Source of the DNA: CAZEVY01 sp964515555
Lineage (GTDB): Bacteria > Acidobacteriota > Terriglobia > Bryobacterales > Bryobacteraceae
Reading direction: 5' to 3'
Assembly (NCBI GenBank): GCA_964515555.1
Contig: CAZEVY010000008.1
Coordinates: 1-64,000, forward strand
Length of the DNA: 64,000 nucleotides
Numbering within the stretch: the stretch's first letter is position 1; every line of letters starts with the position of its first letter. Both the position numbers and the translations under genes were made by a program. Positions 27,141-35,868 of the stretch are shown in pieces. The notes under the pieces were generated by a model, which was not told where the DNA came from, did not search any database, and saw only the letters and a program-made list of their open reading frames with translations.

Positions 27141-27631
27141 TCGGGGCCGTGCCGGAATGTAGCGTCGGGTGGGGGCGCCGGAGGACCGCTGTAAATTGGG
27201 TTTGTTTTTTCATTTTTACAATTCGCGGAAACGCCCCCCCGTTCGCCGGCGGGAGCGATTGTCGTCCCACAGACGTAGCGATTCCCGCGATGAGGATATC
27301 ACGGAGAGCAGCGGCGGGCTGTGGGTCGGGGTGCGGAAAGTCCTGTGGTTACAACGGTATTGGAGTAATGCTGAGACTGTGATTGGGTTGGCAGAACACT
27401 CATGCATTACGGTTGGTCCCGGCGACGATTGCACGCCGGTCAGCTTCCGGCCCGGATTACGAGGATAGCGCGGGAGGAACGCCCGAGTTCCGCTATGGAA
27501 ATCGCGTGCCTACGGAGGAGTTTCTCTAGGCGATGGATCCGTTTTGTGTCTGTTCCGCGAGCTGCTCTTGCCAATGAGAGCGCCGGCCGGCCGATTTGCC
27601 TTGACTGCCTCGGCCGGTGCGCCGGGCCCAA
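27141..27631. other. Intergenic region without a recognised gene
   Basis: Between the dehydrogenase and a convergent small gene there are 491 bases that are visibly less GC-rich than the flanks, with T-rich tracts near 27196-27221. Short reading frames occur on both strands but none has a credible ribosome site or protein pattern. On the minus strand a piece translates to KMKKQTQF, which resembles a spurious peptide start seen in dispersed repeats of other genomes. No tRNA or terminator could be fixed. Confidence 0.5.
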
Positions 27632-27994
27632 CTACCGGGCGAAACCAGTCTTCTTCTTGCCTGGCATGGCAATCCTCGAGACAGTGATTGTGTCGCCGCT
27701 CATCGCGCCGGTCACTTTCACGATGTGACCAGCGTGCTCTTTCAAAGCCCCAAAGTCTTGGTTGAGGTTGTATACCTTGCCGCCGCTAACGAATACGTAT
27801 CTGGCGTTGTGGTCCTTCACGCAGGCCAAGGTGCAGTCTCGATCCGACATCTTCTTTCCGGCATGCTCGGCTGAAGCCTGGTGTTTCGCGCCGCACATAC
27901 TGTCGCTGATTTTCCCCGTCCAAGTCTGGTCAGCGGCTGGGGCGGACATCGCCGCAAGCATGCCCGCGACAACTGCAATACCTAATCGGTTCAT
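27632..27994 (-). CDS. Small exported protein with conserved cysteines, function unknown
   Basis: A 120-residue protein with a signal peptide (about 1-21, cleaved near APAAD) and a mature part with three cysteines (SDSMCGAKH and DCTLACVKD), then short strands (YVFVSGGKVYNL, GHIVKVTGAMSGDTITVSRI). The pattern matches a family of uncharacterised small exported acidobacterial proteins. A strong ribosome site AAAGGAGA stands 7 bases before the ATG. It opens a stretch of small minus-strand genes with similarly strong ribosome sites. Metal binding by the Cys/His residues is possible but unproven. Confidence 0.75.
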   Translation of the reverse strand: MNRLGIAVVAGMLAAMSAPAADQTWTGKISDSMCGAKHQASAEHAGKKMSDRDCTLACVKDHNARYVFVSGGKVYNLNQDFGALKEHAGHIVKVTGAMSGDTITVSRIAMPGKKKTGFAR

Positions 27995-28241
27995 CGAAAT
28001 TCTCCTTTAGTCACTTACTTAGCGATAGCGAACACAAGACTGCCTGATCAGCGTGGGACGTCGATCGGGGCGCCTCCGTTTGCAACTTGCGCGCCAGACC
28101 CTCACGGTCAAAGGCATGGGCGAGCCCTTTCCGTCCTCGATAGGGGCCGGCTATCATAAGGAGTACGCTGGATTGCCCCGTACCGCGCCTGATGCCGCTC
28201 TTCTTCGGCGCGATCAAGGATTCCCGAACCGGCAAGAATAC

Positions 28242-28453
28242 TCACCGTCGGGGCAGCCTGCCTCCTTTTTCGAAGTGCGAGTCCAACGCCAAACATGGCG
28301 TTCTTTCCAACCGAGCTGCGGCCCTGAAGAAATGGGCCACCAAAGAAACCGCCGCTGTGATTAGCAGAAAGTGAACCAGCCCACTCGCCCCGTGAAACGC
28401 GAAGAATCCCAGCAGCCAATTACAAGCACAATACCAAACAGCGTTAGAAGCAT
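28242..28453 (-). pseudogene. Frameshifted lmo0937/DUF5670-like small membrane protein
   Basis: From ATG 28453 the frame reads MLLTLFGIVLVIG and then runs to a stop near 28360. One base of shift at about 28413 restores LLGFFAFHGASGLVHFLL, ending in ITAAVSLVAHFFR; the join gives the two-helix pattern of lmo0937/DUF5670 proteins (about 50 residues). The ribosome site AAAGGGAG lies just before the ATG. The missing base (IWLL expected, IG-CW seen) may be a real mutation or a sequencing error. These tiny proteins are often found beside stress genes, which fits the neighbours. The stop given (28242) is that of the shifted frame. Confidence 0.65.
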
Positions 28454-28561
28454 TGAAATCTCCCTTTTGCGTTCCGGCTTCTACCCGCCACGCGTGACGC
28501 CCATTCGATGGCAGCCACCGATCTCCCTGTCGACTGAAGCGAATGGACCAACGGCCCGAAT

Positions 28562-29191
28562 CTACATCGAGCCGCCACCGGTACGGGTGGTCGGACTAGC
28601 GAGTTGCTTGTTGTGCGGCGTCGCTGAGAGAGGATCGCGGGGAAGCGGCTTGTCCGTTTTCCCGTAGTCGGAGGTCGCTTCGCGGGCGGAGGCGATATCC
28701 TCGGCGCCGGTTTGCTTCAGAATATCCTTCGCCTTACCGACCCACTCCGAATTGTCGCAATGAACGGAAACGAGAATGCCGCCTTGTCTTACGCGGCCGT
28801 CATAGCGCTTCGCTTCATATTCCGGGATTCCCATGCCAACCAGGGCCCCAACCAGTCCGCCAACGGCGCCTCCAACGCCCATCCCAGCCAGCGCGGCCAT
28901 GAGCGGTCCCGCGACGATGAATGGGCCGAGGCCTGGAATCGCCAGGACCCCTATTCCAACCAGGAGGCCGAGCGTGCCGCCGATGGCTCCGCCGGCACCT
29001 ACTCCCGCAGTGGTGCCTTCCGGAGCCTTGGTGCTTTTCTCGTGCGCGAAGTCTTTGGTCCCCTCGTTGTCGGGGAACAACACCGAGATGTCCTCATTCC
29101 TGAATCTGGCCGCGAGAAGGGCGTCAACCGCCTGCTCGACACCAACCCGATTCGAATAGAGTCCGAATGCTGCCGTATTTTTTCCTGACAT
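28562..29191 (-). CDS. Glycine-zipper stress protein, YflT/GSP17M-like
   Basis: A 209-residue protein with an N-terminal alpha/beta part (about 8-45, FGLYSNRVGVEQAVDALLAARF), a glycine-rich double hydrophobic segment (about 60-130) with GxxxG patterns such as GGAIGGTLGLLVGIG and GMGVGGAVGGLVGALVG, and a second alpha/beta part (about 135-170, GGILVSVHCDN). This order fits the general-stress-protein 17M (YflT-like) membrane proteins. A strong AAGGAGA site precedes the ATG. The C-terminal 40 residues are low-complexity. It is third in a minus-strand row behind two related small genes. Confidence 0.75.
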   Translation of the reverse strand: MSGKNTAAFGLYSNRVGVEQAVDALLAARFRNEDISVLFPDNEGTKDFAHEKSTKAPEGTTAGVGAGGAIGGTLGLLVGIGVLAIPGLGPFIVAGPLMAALAGMGVGGAVGGLVGALVGMGIPEYEAKRYDGRVRQGGILVSVHCDNSEWVGKAKDILKQTGAEDIASAREATSDYGKTDKPLPRDPLSATPHNKQLASPTTRTGGGSM

Positions 29192-29270
29192 TTACATTTC
29201 TCCTTAGTTCCTGGGACGCGCGACTCTGGTCGGCATCCCTGGGGCGGCGATCCAGTTGTTCGTGTCTCCA

Positions 29271-29660
29271 TTAAACAGACAAGAGCCGGTCGAAGAAGGA
29301 CCGGTACCGGCGGAGGGCGACCCGGAGGTCTTCCGTCGAAACGTCGTCCGTCTTGTCCCATTCCGTCTCCAGCTTGTGACGCTCGGTGGCGAAGACTTCC
29401 GCCAGCCGTTTGATCGCGCTGGCCACGAGCTCGTCGGCCTGTTCCACCGCTTTTCTGGGCTCGTCCACGAAGCCGATTTGAATCTTCTCCCAACGGGAGT
29501 GGAATTCCTGCGCGTCGTTCTGAGCAAACAACGGAATGTTGGATTCGTGCGCCATCGCCGGCCTGGAACCGGCCGTCGTGCCGTTGGCGGCAACCAAGTC
29601 AGCCGTCGAGAGCGGTTTGCCCCCGCGCTCTTCGCGCGCGTCGATTTCTTGCGTTGTCAT
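29271..29660 (-). CDS. Small helical protein with paired FVD(D/E)PR module, function unknown
   Basis: A 129-residue soluble protein. The N-terminal 45 residues are low-complexity; residues 50-129 are helical with RWEKIQIGFVDEPRKAVEQA and STEDLRVALRRYRSFFDRLL. The same two blocks, in the same order, occur in the next upstream gene. It starts within the stop of that gene (ATGA at 29657-29660), so the two are translationally coupled. No known domain was recognised. A stress role is inferred only from the neighbours. Confidence 0.7.
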   Translation of the reverse strand: MTTQEIDAREERGGKPLSTADLVAANGTTAGSRPAMAHESNIPLFAQNDAQEFHSRWEKIQIGFVDEPRKAVEQADELVASAIKRLAEVFATERHKLETEWDKTDDVSTEDLRVALRRYRSFFDRLLSV

Positions 29661-30211
29661 TTTCGTGCCCCCTCGGGTTGTTCCACAGTTTCCAAGAGAT
29701 CTTCAAACAAGCTGCGGTAACTTACCATGGCTTTCCGGAGATCCTCGGTACTGCCCTGACCTTGACCGTCTCGAAGGGCTATCTCGTGGGCGATACGGTA
29801 GTTTTCCACAACGCGGGGATGATCTACCGAGAGATCGGCGGCACTCTGATCGAAGTCGCCCACCGGATAGCCGCGGCGTTGCATGACTTCCTGAAGCAGG
29901 ACATCGGCATGATTCACGGCGGTCCGGGGATCGTCCACAAATAGAGATTGCTCGCGGCGCCAGTCTTCGGTAAACCTCCGGCGGTCCTCCGCCTTGAGAG
30001 GGTGAATATGAAACTTGGCGACGCGTGTCGCTCGTTTCTGTAGTTCCGATTCCGCGTGCCCGCGATCCCGATGTTCGCCGATGGCTCTATCGTATTCGGA
30101 GCCAAATCTGGAGCGGAGTTGCTGCGTCTGCCTTTTCTGCATGTACAGCCATATCGCAACGCTAATCGCCAGAACGAGGCCGGCGATGATCATCACGGTG
30201 GTTAGACTCAT
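29657..30211 (-). CDS. Membrane-anchored protein with FVDDPR module, function unknown
   Basis: A 184-residue protein with one N-terminal transmembrane helix (about 5-23, TVMIIAGLVLAISVAIWLYM) followed by a charged helical region. Residues about 80-180 hold the blocks FTEDWRREQSLFVDDPRTAV and STEDLRKAMVSYRSLFEDLL that are also found in the downstream 129-residue protein. The insert between the blocks is longer here. It is first in the coupled pair and has no obvious ribosome site. Probably a cytoplasm-facing, membrane-tethered partner of the soluble one. Confidence 0.72.
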   Translation of the reverse strand: MSLTTVMIIAGLVLAISVAIWLYMQKRQTQQLRSRFGSEYDRAIGEHRDRGHAESELQKRATRVAKFHIHPLKAEDRRRFTEDWRREQSLFVDDPRTAVNHADVLLQEVMQRRGYPVGDFDQSAADLSVDHPRVVENYRIAHEIALRDGQGQGSTEDLRKAMVSYRSLFEDLLETVEQPEGARK

Positions 30212-30452
30212 GGCGGGTACTTCAGCAAGTGCAGGTCCAGAGAGTCCGCTGGTGGCGCCGACGATGGCGCCGCACGCCCGGGGCTACCTTGTAGGAGCTC
30301 CCCCAGTTGTCCGCTTGCGACCGTATTTCGTCAACTTGACCATTGATCGTCCCCATCGTGTGGGGGCGCTGATCGAACTGCCGCTGGTTGCTTGATTGGT
30401 TGCATCCGTCGGCCTGTGACTGTTCGAACGCCCGGCACTCGAATGAGGGTGG

Positions 30453-30493
30453 CGCGACCCGGAGGGGTCGCGGGCCGCTCAGGAGAGCGGCCC
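30453..30493. repeat. Two adjacent perfect hairpins (REP-like)
   Basis: CGCGACCC-GGAG-GGGTCGCG (8-bp stem, 30453-30472) is followed with one shared base by GGGCCGCTC-AGGA-GAGCGGCCC (9-bp stem, 30472-30493). There is no T tract after them, so a classical Rho-independent terminator is unlikely. The form suggests a dispersed palindromic repeat. Confidence 0.75.
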
Positions 30494-30512
30494 CACAAGA
30501 GCGGCCCCACAA
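30485..30512 (+). repeat. Tandem 14-bp repeat, two copies
   Basis: The unit GAGCGGCCCCACAA occurs at 30485-30498 and again at 30499-30512. The first copy overlaps the right arm of the second hairpin. Confidence 0.85.
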
Positions 30513-30570
30513 GTTGCCCACGCCCCCGCGATCCTCTATCATGCGAACAGCCCCACGCCGAGGATGGACC

Positions 30571-31797
30571 ATGCCACGTAAGCCGATCCTGCTCGCCGCC
30601 GCGATGTGCCTCGCCGCGCCGGCCGCCGAGAAGACAGTCACCTTCACCAAGGACGTCGCGCCGATCGTTTTCAACCGCTGCGTCGAATGCCATCGCAAGG
30701 GCGAAGCCGCGCCCATGGCGTTCACGTCCTATAAGGAAGTCCGGCCTTGGGCCAAGGCCATGCGCGAGCGAATCGCCGCGCGCACGATGCCGCCGTGGCT
30801 CGCCGCCGCCGGCTCGGCGCACTTCGAGAACGAGCGCAAGCTCACCGACCGCGAGGTCGCGACCTTCAACGCCTGGGTCGACGCCGGAGCGCCCGAGGGC
30901 GACGCGCGCGACCTGCCGCCGCTGCCCGCGCACCAGGAGGGTTGGGCGATCGGCAAGCCCGACGCCGTCTTCCATCTTCCGAACGACGTGCCGGTGCCGG
31001 CCTCGGGCGTGATCGCGTATCAGAACTACACGGTCGACACCAACTTCACCGAGGACAAGTGGGTGCAGGCGTCCGAGATTCGGCCGGGGAATCGCGGCGT
31101 GGTGCACCACATCATCGTGTTCATCCAGGAGCCCGGCGCCGAGGCCGCCGAAGGGCGCGCGGCGGCGCGCCGCGACAAGCTCAGCGGGTTCGCGCCCGGC
31201 GAACAGCCCAAGGTGTTTCCACCGGGCACGGCCAAGCTTATCAAGGCAGGATCGAAGCTGGTCTTCCAGATGCACTATACGCCGAACGGCAAGGAGGCGA
31301 CGGACCGCTCGTACGTCGGGCTGGTGTTCGCCAAGTCGCCGGTGAATCAGCCGGTGAAGACCGGCATGGCGGTCAACGCGACGTTCCGCATCCCGCCGCG
31401 CGACGGCAACCACGAGGTGCGGTCGAGCTGGACGGCGCCGTCCGACGTGCGCATCATCGACCTGATGCCGCACATGCATCTTCGCGGCAAGGATTTCACC
31501 TACACGGTGGTGCACGCCGACGGGCGCTCCGAGGTGGTGCTGAGCGTGCCGAAATACGACTTCAACTGGCAACTGCTCTACCGCTTCCGCGAGCCGCTGC
31601 GGCTGGCCAAGGGGAGCCGCCTCGACTGCGTCGCGCACTTCGACAATTCGCCCAACAACCGCTTTAATCCCGACCCGGAGAAGGAAGTCCTCTGGGGCCC
31701 GCAGACGTGGGAAGAGATGATGATAGGCTGGTTCGACTACGTGGTCGAGCCGGAGACGCGCGTCGTCGCCGACGGCGCCGCGCGAGGGGAGAACTGA
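30571..31797 (+). CDS. Exported heme-c and copper monooxygenase-like protein (PHM-like C-terminal region)
   Basis: A 408-residue exported protein. It has a signal peptide (1-19), a heme-c motif CVECH at residues 37-41 with MPPW as possible axial-ligand region, then two jelly-roll-like parts with copper-type histidines: GVVHHIIVF, FQMHYTPNG and LMPHMHLRGKDF. This layout resembles copper type II ascorbate-dependent monooxygenases (PHM/DBM) fused to a cytochrome c-like start, which is common in Acidobacteriota. Start ATG at 30571 gives the signal peptide; the frame is open upstream. An amidohydrolase follows 4 bases later, so both may act on one substrate. Substrate unknown. Confidence 0.78.
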   Translation: MPRKPILLAAAMCLAAPAAEKTVTFTKDVAPIVFNRCVECHRKGEAAPMAFTSYKEVRPWAKAMRERIAARTMPPWLAAAGSAHFENERKLTDREVATFNAWVDAGAPEGDARDLPPLPAHQEGWAIGKPDAVFHLPNDVPVPASGVIAYQNYTVDTNFTEDKWVQASEIRPGNRGVVHHIIVFIQEPGAEAAEGRAAARRDKLSGFAPGEQPKVFPPGTAKLIKAGSKLVFQMHYTPNGKEATDRSYVGLVFAKSPVNQPVKTGMAVNATFRIPPRDGNHEVRSSWTAPSDVRIIDLMPHMHLRGKDFTYTVVHADGRSEVVLSVPKYDFNWQLLYRFREPLRLAKGSRLDCVAHFDNSPNNRFNPDPEKEVLWGPQTWEEMMIGWFDYVVEPETRVVADGAARGEN

Positions 31798-31801
31798 GCA
31801 T

Positions 31802-33307
<1,506 letters not shown>

Positions 33308-33556
33308 CTGGTGCTTGTCGCGCCTAAGCCCGACGCTGCGGTGATCGATCAGGTAGCCGTAGAATTGCTTCTCGCTCTCAAGACCGCTAACCGGAGTAAG
33401 CCCTATGCTGCCGCCGTCTACTCCGAAAGAGAGCGCCCCGTTACGGCTCAGGGCGTTAACGAGGAGCATCCGGAAGGACCACCGATTTGGCGGGATAGGA
33501 CGAACACCATGGCCGAACGCGCTCGTGGCACGAGCGCCTTACGGAACGCGAGGCGG

Positions 33557-33943
33557 TTAGGCCCAATCCGTGACGGGCAAGTCCTCCACCTCACGGAAGT
33601 GCCGGTCCCGCGTAACGAGCACCAAGCCGAGATGCCTCGCCATGGCGGCGATCCAGATATCGTTCTCGGGAATCGGCCGCCCTTTGAGCTTCAGCAGGTA
33701 TTTCAAACGCCCGTATTCCCTCGCGACATCCAGGTCCGACGCGAGGATGGTGCGGCCAACCGCGAATCGCTCCACAACCTCCGTGTTGCGATCCGGGTGC
33801 GCGGATTTCGCGGCCCCGAAGAACTACTCGCCGAGCGCAACGGCCGGAATGAACACCTCGGCAGCATCCGCGAGGTGAGATACAACCGTTTGGTCTCCTT
33901 CGAGGAGCGCGATGATGATGTTGTCGAGGAGGAACCTACCAGC
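33557..33943 (-). pseudogene. VapC-type PIN-domain toxin, broken by an in-frame stop
   Basis: On the minus strand the frame reads RFLLDNIIIALLEGDQTVV, continues to FIPAVALGE, then meets TAG at 33824-33826, then goes on as FFGAAKSAHPD to the end VLVTRDRHFREVEDLPV. Together these are a whole PIN toxin with the acidic residues in ENDIWIAA and TRDRHF. Removing the single stop restores about 128 residues. The usual DTN start of the fold is also damaged (LLDNI, with Thr missing), and no standard start codon is present after the antitoxin stop. A shorter product from the internal ATG at 33775 would lack half the active site. The antitoxin gene lies directly upstream. Confidence 0.78.
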
Positions 33944-34157
33944 CGCCGGCGTCAATGCGCTCGCACTCCTGCTCAATAGCCGCGCCCATCTGCCGTGCAG
34001 AGTGACGGTCGAGAGTGCCGGCGAACTCTCGCGAGCGCGCGCCGCTTTCGCCCGCCCGCGTCGCAGCGGCGAGTGACGTGACGAACATCAGCACCTGTCG
34101 CTGACTGGCGGGCGGCAGCTTCTCGACTTGTTTAGAGATTTCCCGTGTGAGATCCAT
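33936..34157 (-). CDS. Small antitoxin-like protein upstream of broken VapC (DUF2281-like)
   Basis: A 73-residue protein starting at ATG 34157 with MDLTREISKQVEKLPPASQR. The helix-rich pattern (REISKQVEKLPPASQRQVLMF, then EFAGTL) resembles small DUF2281-type antitoxins found beside PIN toxins. Its stop TAG overlaps the start of the PIN frame, the usual coupled arrangement. The frame is open further upstream, but that part has no protein-like pattern. It is divergent from the next toxin-antitoxin module. Confidence 0.65.
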   Translation of the reverse strand: MDLTREISKQVEKLPPASQRQVLMFVTSLAAATRAGESGARSREFAGTLDRHSARQMGAAIEQECERIDAGGW

Positions 34158-34566
34158 GCGCCGAGCCCCTTCTTGTTCAGGATACACCGCGCCAGCGTTT
34201 GCGGAACCCGGTTCGTGCCCCGGTCCCGACAAGGCGCAAGCCATAGAGCAGACCGAACGCGAGCGGGAGACCCCGCCCGCAGCGAAGGCCCGGTCTTCGC
34301 GCGAGACAGTCAGTGTTATCATCGCTCAGGATAGTGATAACATCATCCGGACGCAGGTCAGCCTCGACCGGCACGAGTACACCCTCGCGAAGAAAGCCGC
34401 GCGAGCGATCGGCATCCCGGTCGCCGAGTTCGTCCGCCGGGCCATCCGCGAGGCGCTCCCGCCGCAGGGAGACGGCCCCTGGATGAGGTACGCGGGCTTC
34501 GTCGCGTCGGGCGACCCGCGTTCCAGCCGCTCGATCGACGAGATCGTCTATGGCCGCAAGGACTGA
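34156..34566 (+). CDS. Ribbon-helix-helix antitoxin of VapBC-like module, start uncertain
   Basis: The last about 75 residues hold an RHH/CopG DNA-binding domain (IIRTQVSLDRHEYTLAKKA, then PVAEFVRRAIREAL) and a tail that fits a PIN-toxin partner. The frame overlaps the toxin start (34550) by 17 bases. The only ATG in frame is at 34156, giving 136 residues with a 60-residue start of no pattern that also covers the divergent antitoxin start. AGGA at 34328 precedes ATC ATC at 34343-34348, where the domain really begins, so a lost or non-standard start codon near 34343 is more likely. An inverted repeat at 34314-34342 would then be its operator. Confidence 0.62.
   Translation: MRRAPSCSGYTAPAFAEPGSCPGPDKAQAIEQTERERETPPAAKARSSRETVSVIIAQDSDNIIRTQVSLDRHEYTLAKKAARAIGIPVAEFVRRAIREALPPQGDGPWMRYAGFVASGDPRSSRSIDEIVYGRKD
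34314..34342. promoter_or_regulatory. Inverted repeat, likely toxin-antitoxin operator
   Basis: TGTTATCA and TGATAACA form a perfect 8-bp inverted repeat with 13 bases between, so half sites are 21 bases apart, two helical turns. It sits directly before the RHH domain coding part and between the divergent modules. RHH antitoxins commonly bind such repeats to repress their own operon; the binding itself is inferred. Confidence 0.65.
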
Positions 34567-34954
34567 CTGCTACGTCGACACCTCGGCGTTCATAGCCTTC
34601 CTGGACCGGTCCGACAGCTACCACGCACTCTACCGGCGCCTGTTCTCGTCGCCGCCTGTGCTGGTCACGTCGGCGCTGGTGATCGCCGAAGGGCACGGGT
34701 GGTTTCTCAGGCGCTATGACCAGCGCCGTGCGGTGGACTTTCTCGCTTTCCTGGATGTGCTGCCGTCTTTGACCATTCGAGCTTTCGATGCCGCGGAGCT
34801 GGCCAAGGCAAGCCGCATCGTGAAAAAGTACGCCGATCAGAACCTGACTCTGGCGGATGCGCACGGGCTGGCCGTCATGCGCGAGCTTCGCATCTCCCGC
34901 TGCTGGTCGACCGACAGGCGCCTGGGACACGAAGGCGCGAGCCTGGTTGTCTGA
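34550..34954 (+). CDS. VapC-type PIN-domain ribonuclease toxin
   Basis: A 134-residue PIN toxin. Acidic residues typical for the active site are visible in CYVDTSAFIAF (D), ALVIAEGHGW (E), TLADAHGLAV (D) and WSTDRRLGH (D). It is expected to cut RNA and to be held inactive by the RHH protein encoded just upstream, with which it overlaps by 17 bases. The length and motif order are normal, so this one looks intact, unlike the PIN gene at 33557. Confidence 0.87.
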   Translation: MAARTDCYVDTSAFIAFLDRSDSYHALYRRLFSSPPVLVTSALVIAEGHGWFLRRYDQRRAVDFLAFLDVLPSLTIRAFDAAELAKASRIVKKYADQNLTLADAHGLAVMRELRISRCWSTDRRLGHEGASLVV

Positions 34955-34957
34955 CCT

Positions 34958-35791
34958 CTACCTCTCCGCGCGCGCGTCCTCTTCCATCAGCCGCGCGACG
35001 TGGTCGCGCGCCTCGCCGATGCTCATGCCGTGCAACCGGCGCGCTTCGGCGATGGCCTGCATCTTCATCCCGCGCCGCGCCAGCTCGGGGATGGACCCCG
35101 GGGCCTCCTCGCTCGCCGGGCCCGAGTCGCCCGCCGGCGCCAGCGCGACCCTGGCCTCCACGGCGCGCAGCATCGCGCGCCGGAGCCACTCCGCCTGCAC
35201 CACTCCCGGCCGCGGCACGACCACGGGCGCATGGTTCGCGCGCGACGAAATCCAGCGCTTCGGCGGCTTGCGCGTCATTTCTCCGGCGATGGCGACGCGC
35301 AGCGGCTCGGTCGCGACTCCGCGCAGCTCCAGTTCCAGGTAATCGTGGTTGCGCGGCACGCGATTGTCGTCGCTGTCGATGGTCATCGTGCGCCAGCGGT
35401 AGCGGCGCGCCGCGGCGATCTCGCTCCAGTCGAGTTGCACGACGGTCGGGCCGTCGTCGGGGAAATGCGCGTTCATGTAGGAGCGGAATTTCAGGAGCAC
35501 CCCGAGCGAGGTCGTCTTCATGACCCAGTTGGCCGGGCGCATGCAATCGACGACGACGCTCCACACCGTACCGGCAACCAGCGCCCAGAAGAGAAATCCA
35601 AGCGGCACGACGACGGCGGCGACGGCGTAGACGGGCCATCCGGCGATCTTCACTTCCTGCCAAAGGAACCAGGAGACGGCGGGCGGCCCGGGCGTCCAGA
35701 CCGCCAGGAAGGCCAGCCACATCCACGGCCGGTGTCCGAACTTGCGCTCGACGAGATGCTCGGGGACCTGGTCGAGTGTCAGCAGAGTCAT
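34958..35791 (-). CDS. Membrane protein with L7/L12-like C-terminal motif, function unknown
   Basis: A 277-residue protein. Residues about 20-95 hold two to three transmembrane helices (WMWLAFLAVWTPGPPAVSWF; VYAVAAVVVPLGFLFWALVA). Residues 100-205 form a soluble domain with a beta pattern. The last 45 residues (RRGMKMQAIAEARRLHGMSI then GEARDHVARL) resemble the C-terminal domain of ribosomal protein L7/L12, which occurs alone in some short-chain membrane proteins. It ends 3 bases after the VapC gene on the opposite strand. No role can be given. Confidence 0.68.
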   Translation of the reverse strand: MTLLTLDQVPEHLVERKFGHRPWMWLAFLAVWTPGPPAVSWFLWQEVKIAGWPVYAVAAVVVPLGFLFWALVAGTVWSVVVDCMRPANWVMKTTSLGVLLKFRSYMNAHFPDDGPTVVQLDWSEIAAARRYRWRTMTIDSDDNRVPRNHDYLELELRGVATEPLRVAIAGEMTRKPPKRWISSRANHAPVVVPRPGVVQAEWLRRAMLRAVEARVALAPAGDSGPASEEAPGSIPELARRGMKMQAIAEARRLHGMSIGEARDHVARLMEEDARAER

Positions 35792-35868
35792 CCACTACGA
35801 TGATCGGCGCCGGCGGAGGAAGCCTGTAGAAGCTCACTGAAGAACGCGGTGGTTGCGCCTCGGTAAGG

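Larger units (their letters stand above)
30212..30570. other. Intergenic region with a hairpin repeat cluster
   Basis: Divergent region between the stress genes (minus strand) and the monooxygenase-like gene (plus strand). Apart from the hairpins and tandem repeat listed separately at 30453-30512, no gene or clear promoter was seen. Confidence 0.5.

Noticed and set aside
27402..27728. 108-codon plus-strand frame
   Set aside because: Overlaps the real small exported gene on the other strand and has no pattern of its own.
28011..28235. 74-codon minus-strand frame between two small genes
   Set aside because: No ribosome site, no protein pattern, and it lies downstream of the frameshifted gene without any supporting feature.
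30453..30493. Rho-independent terminator
   Set aside because: The hairpins are strong but no T tract follows on either side.
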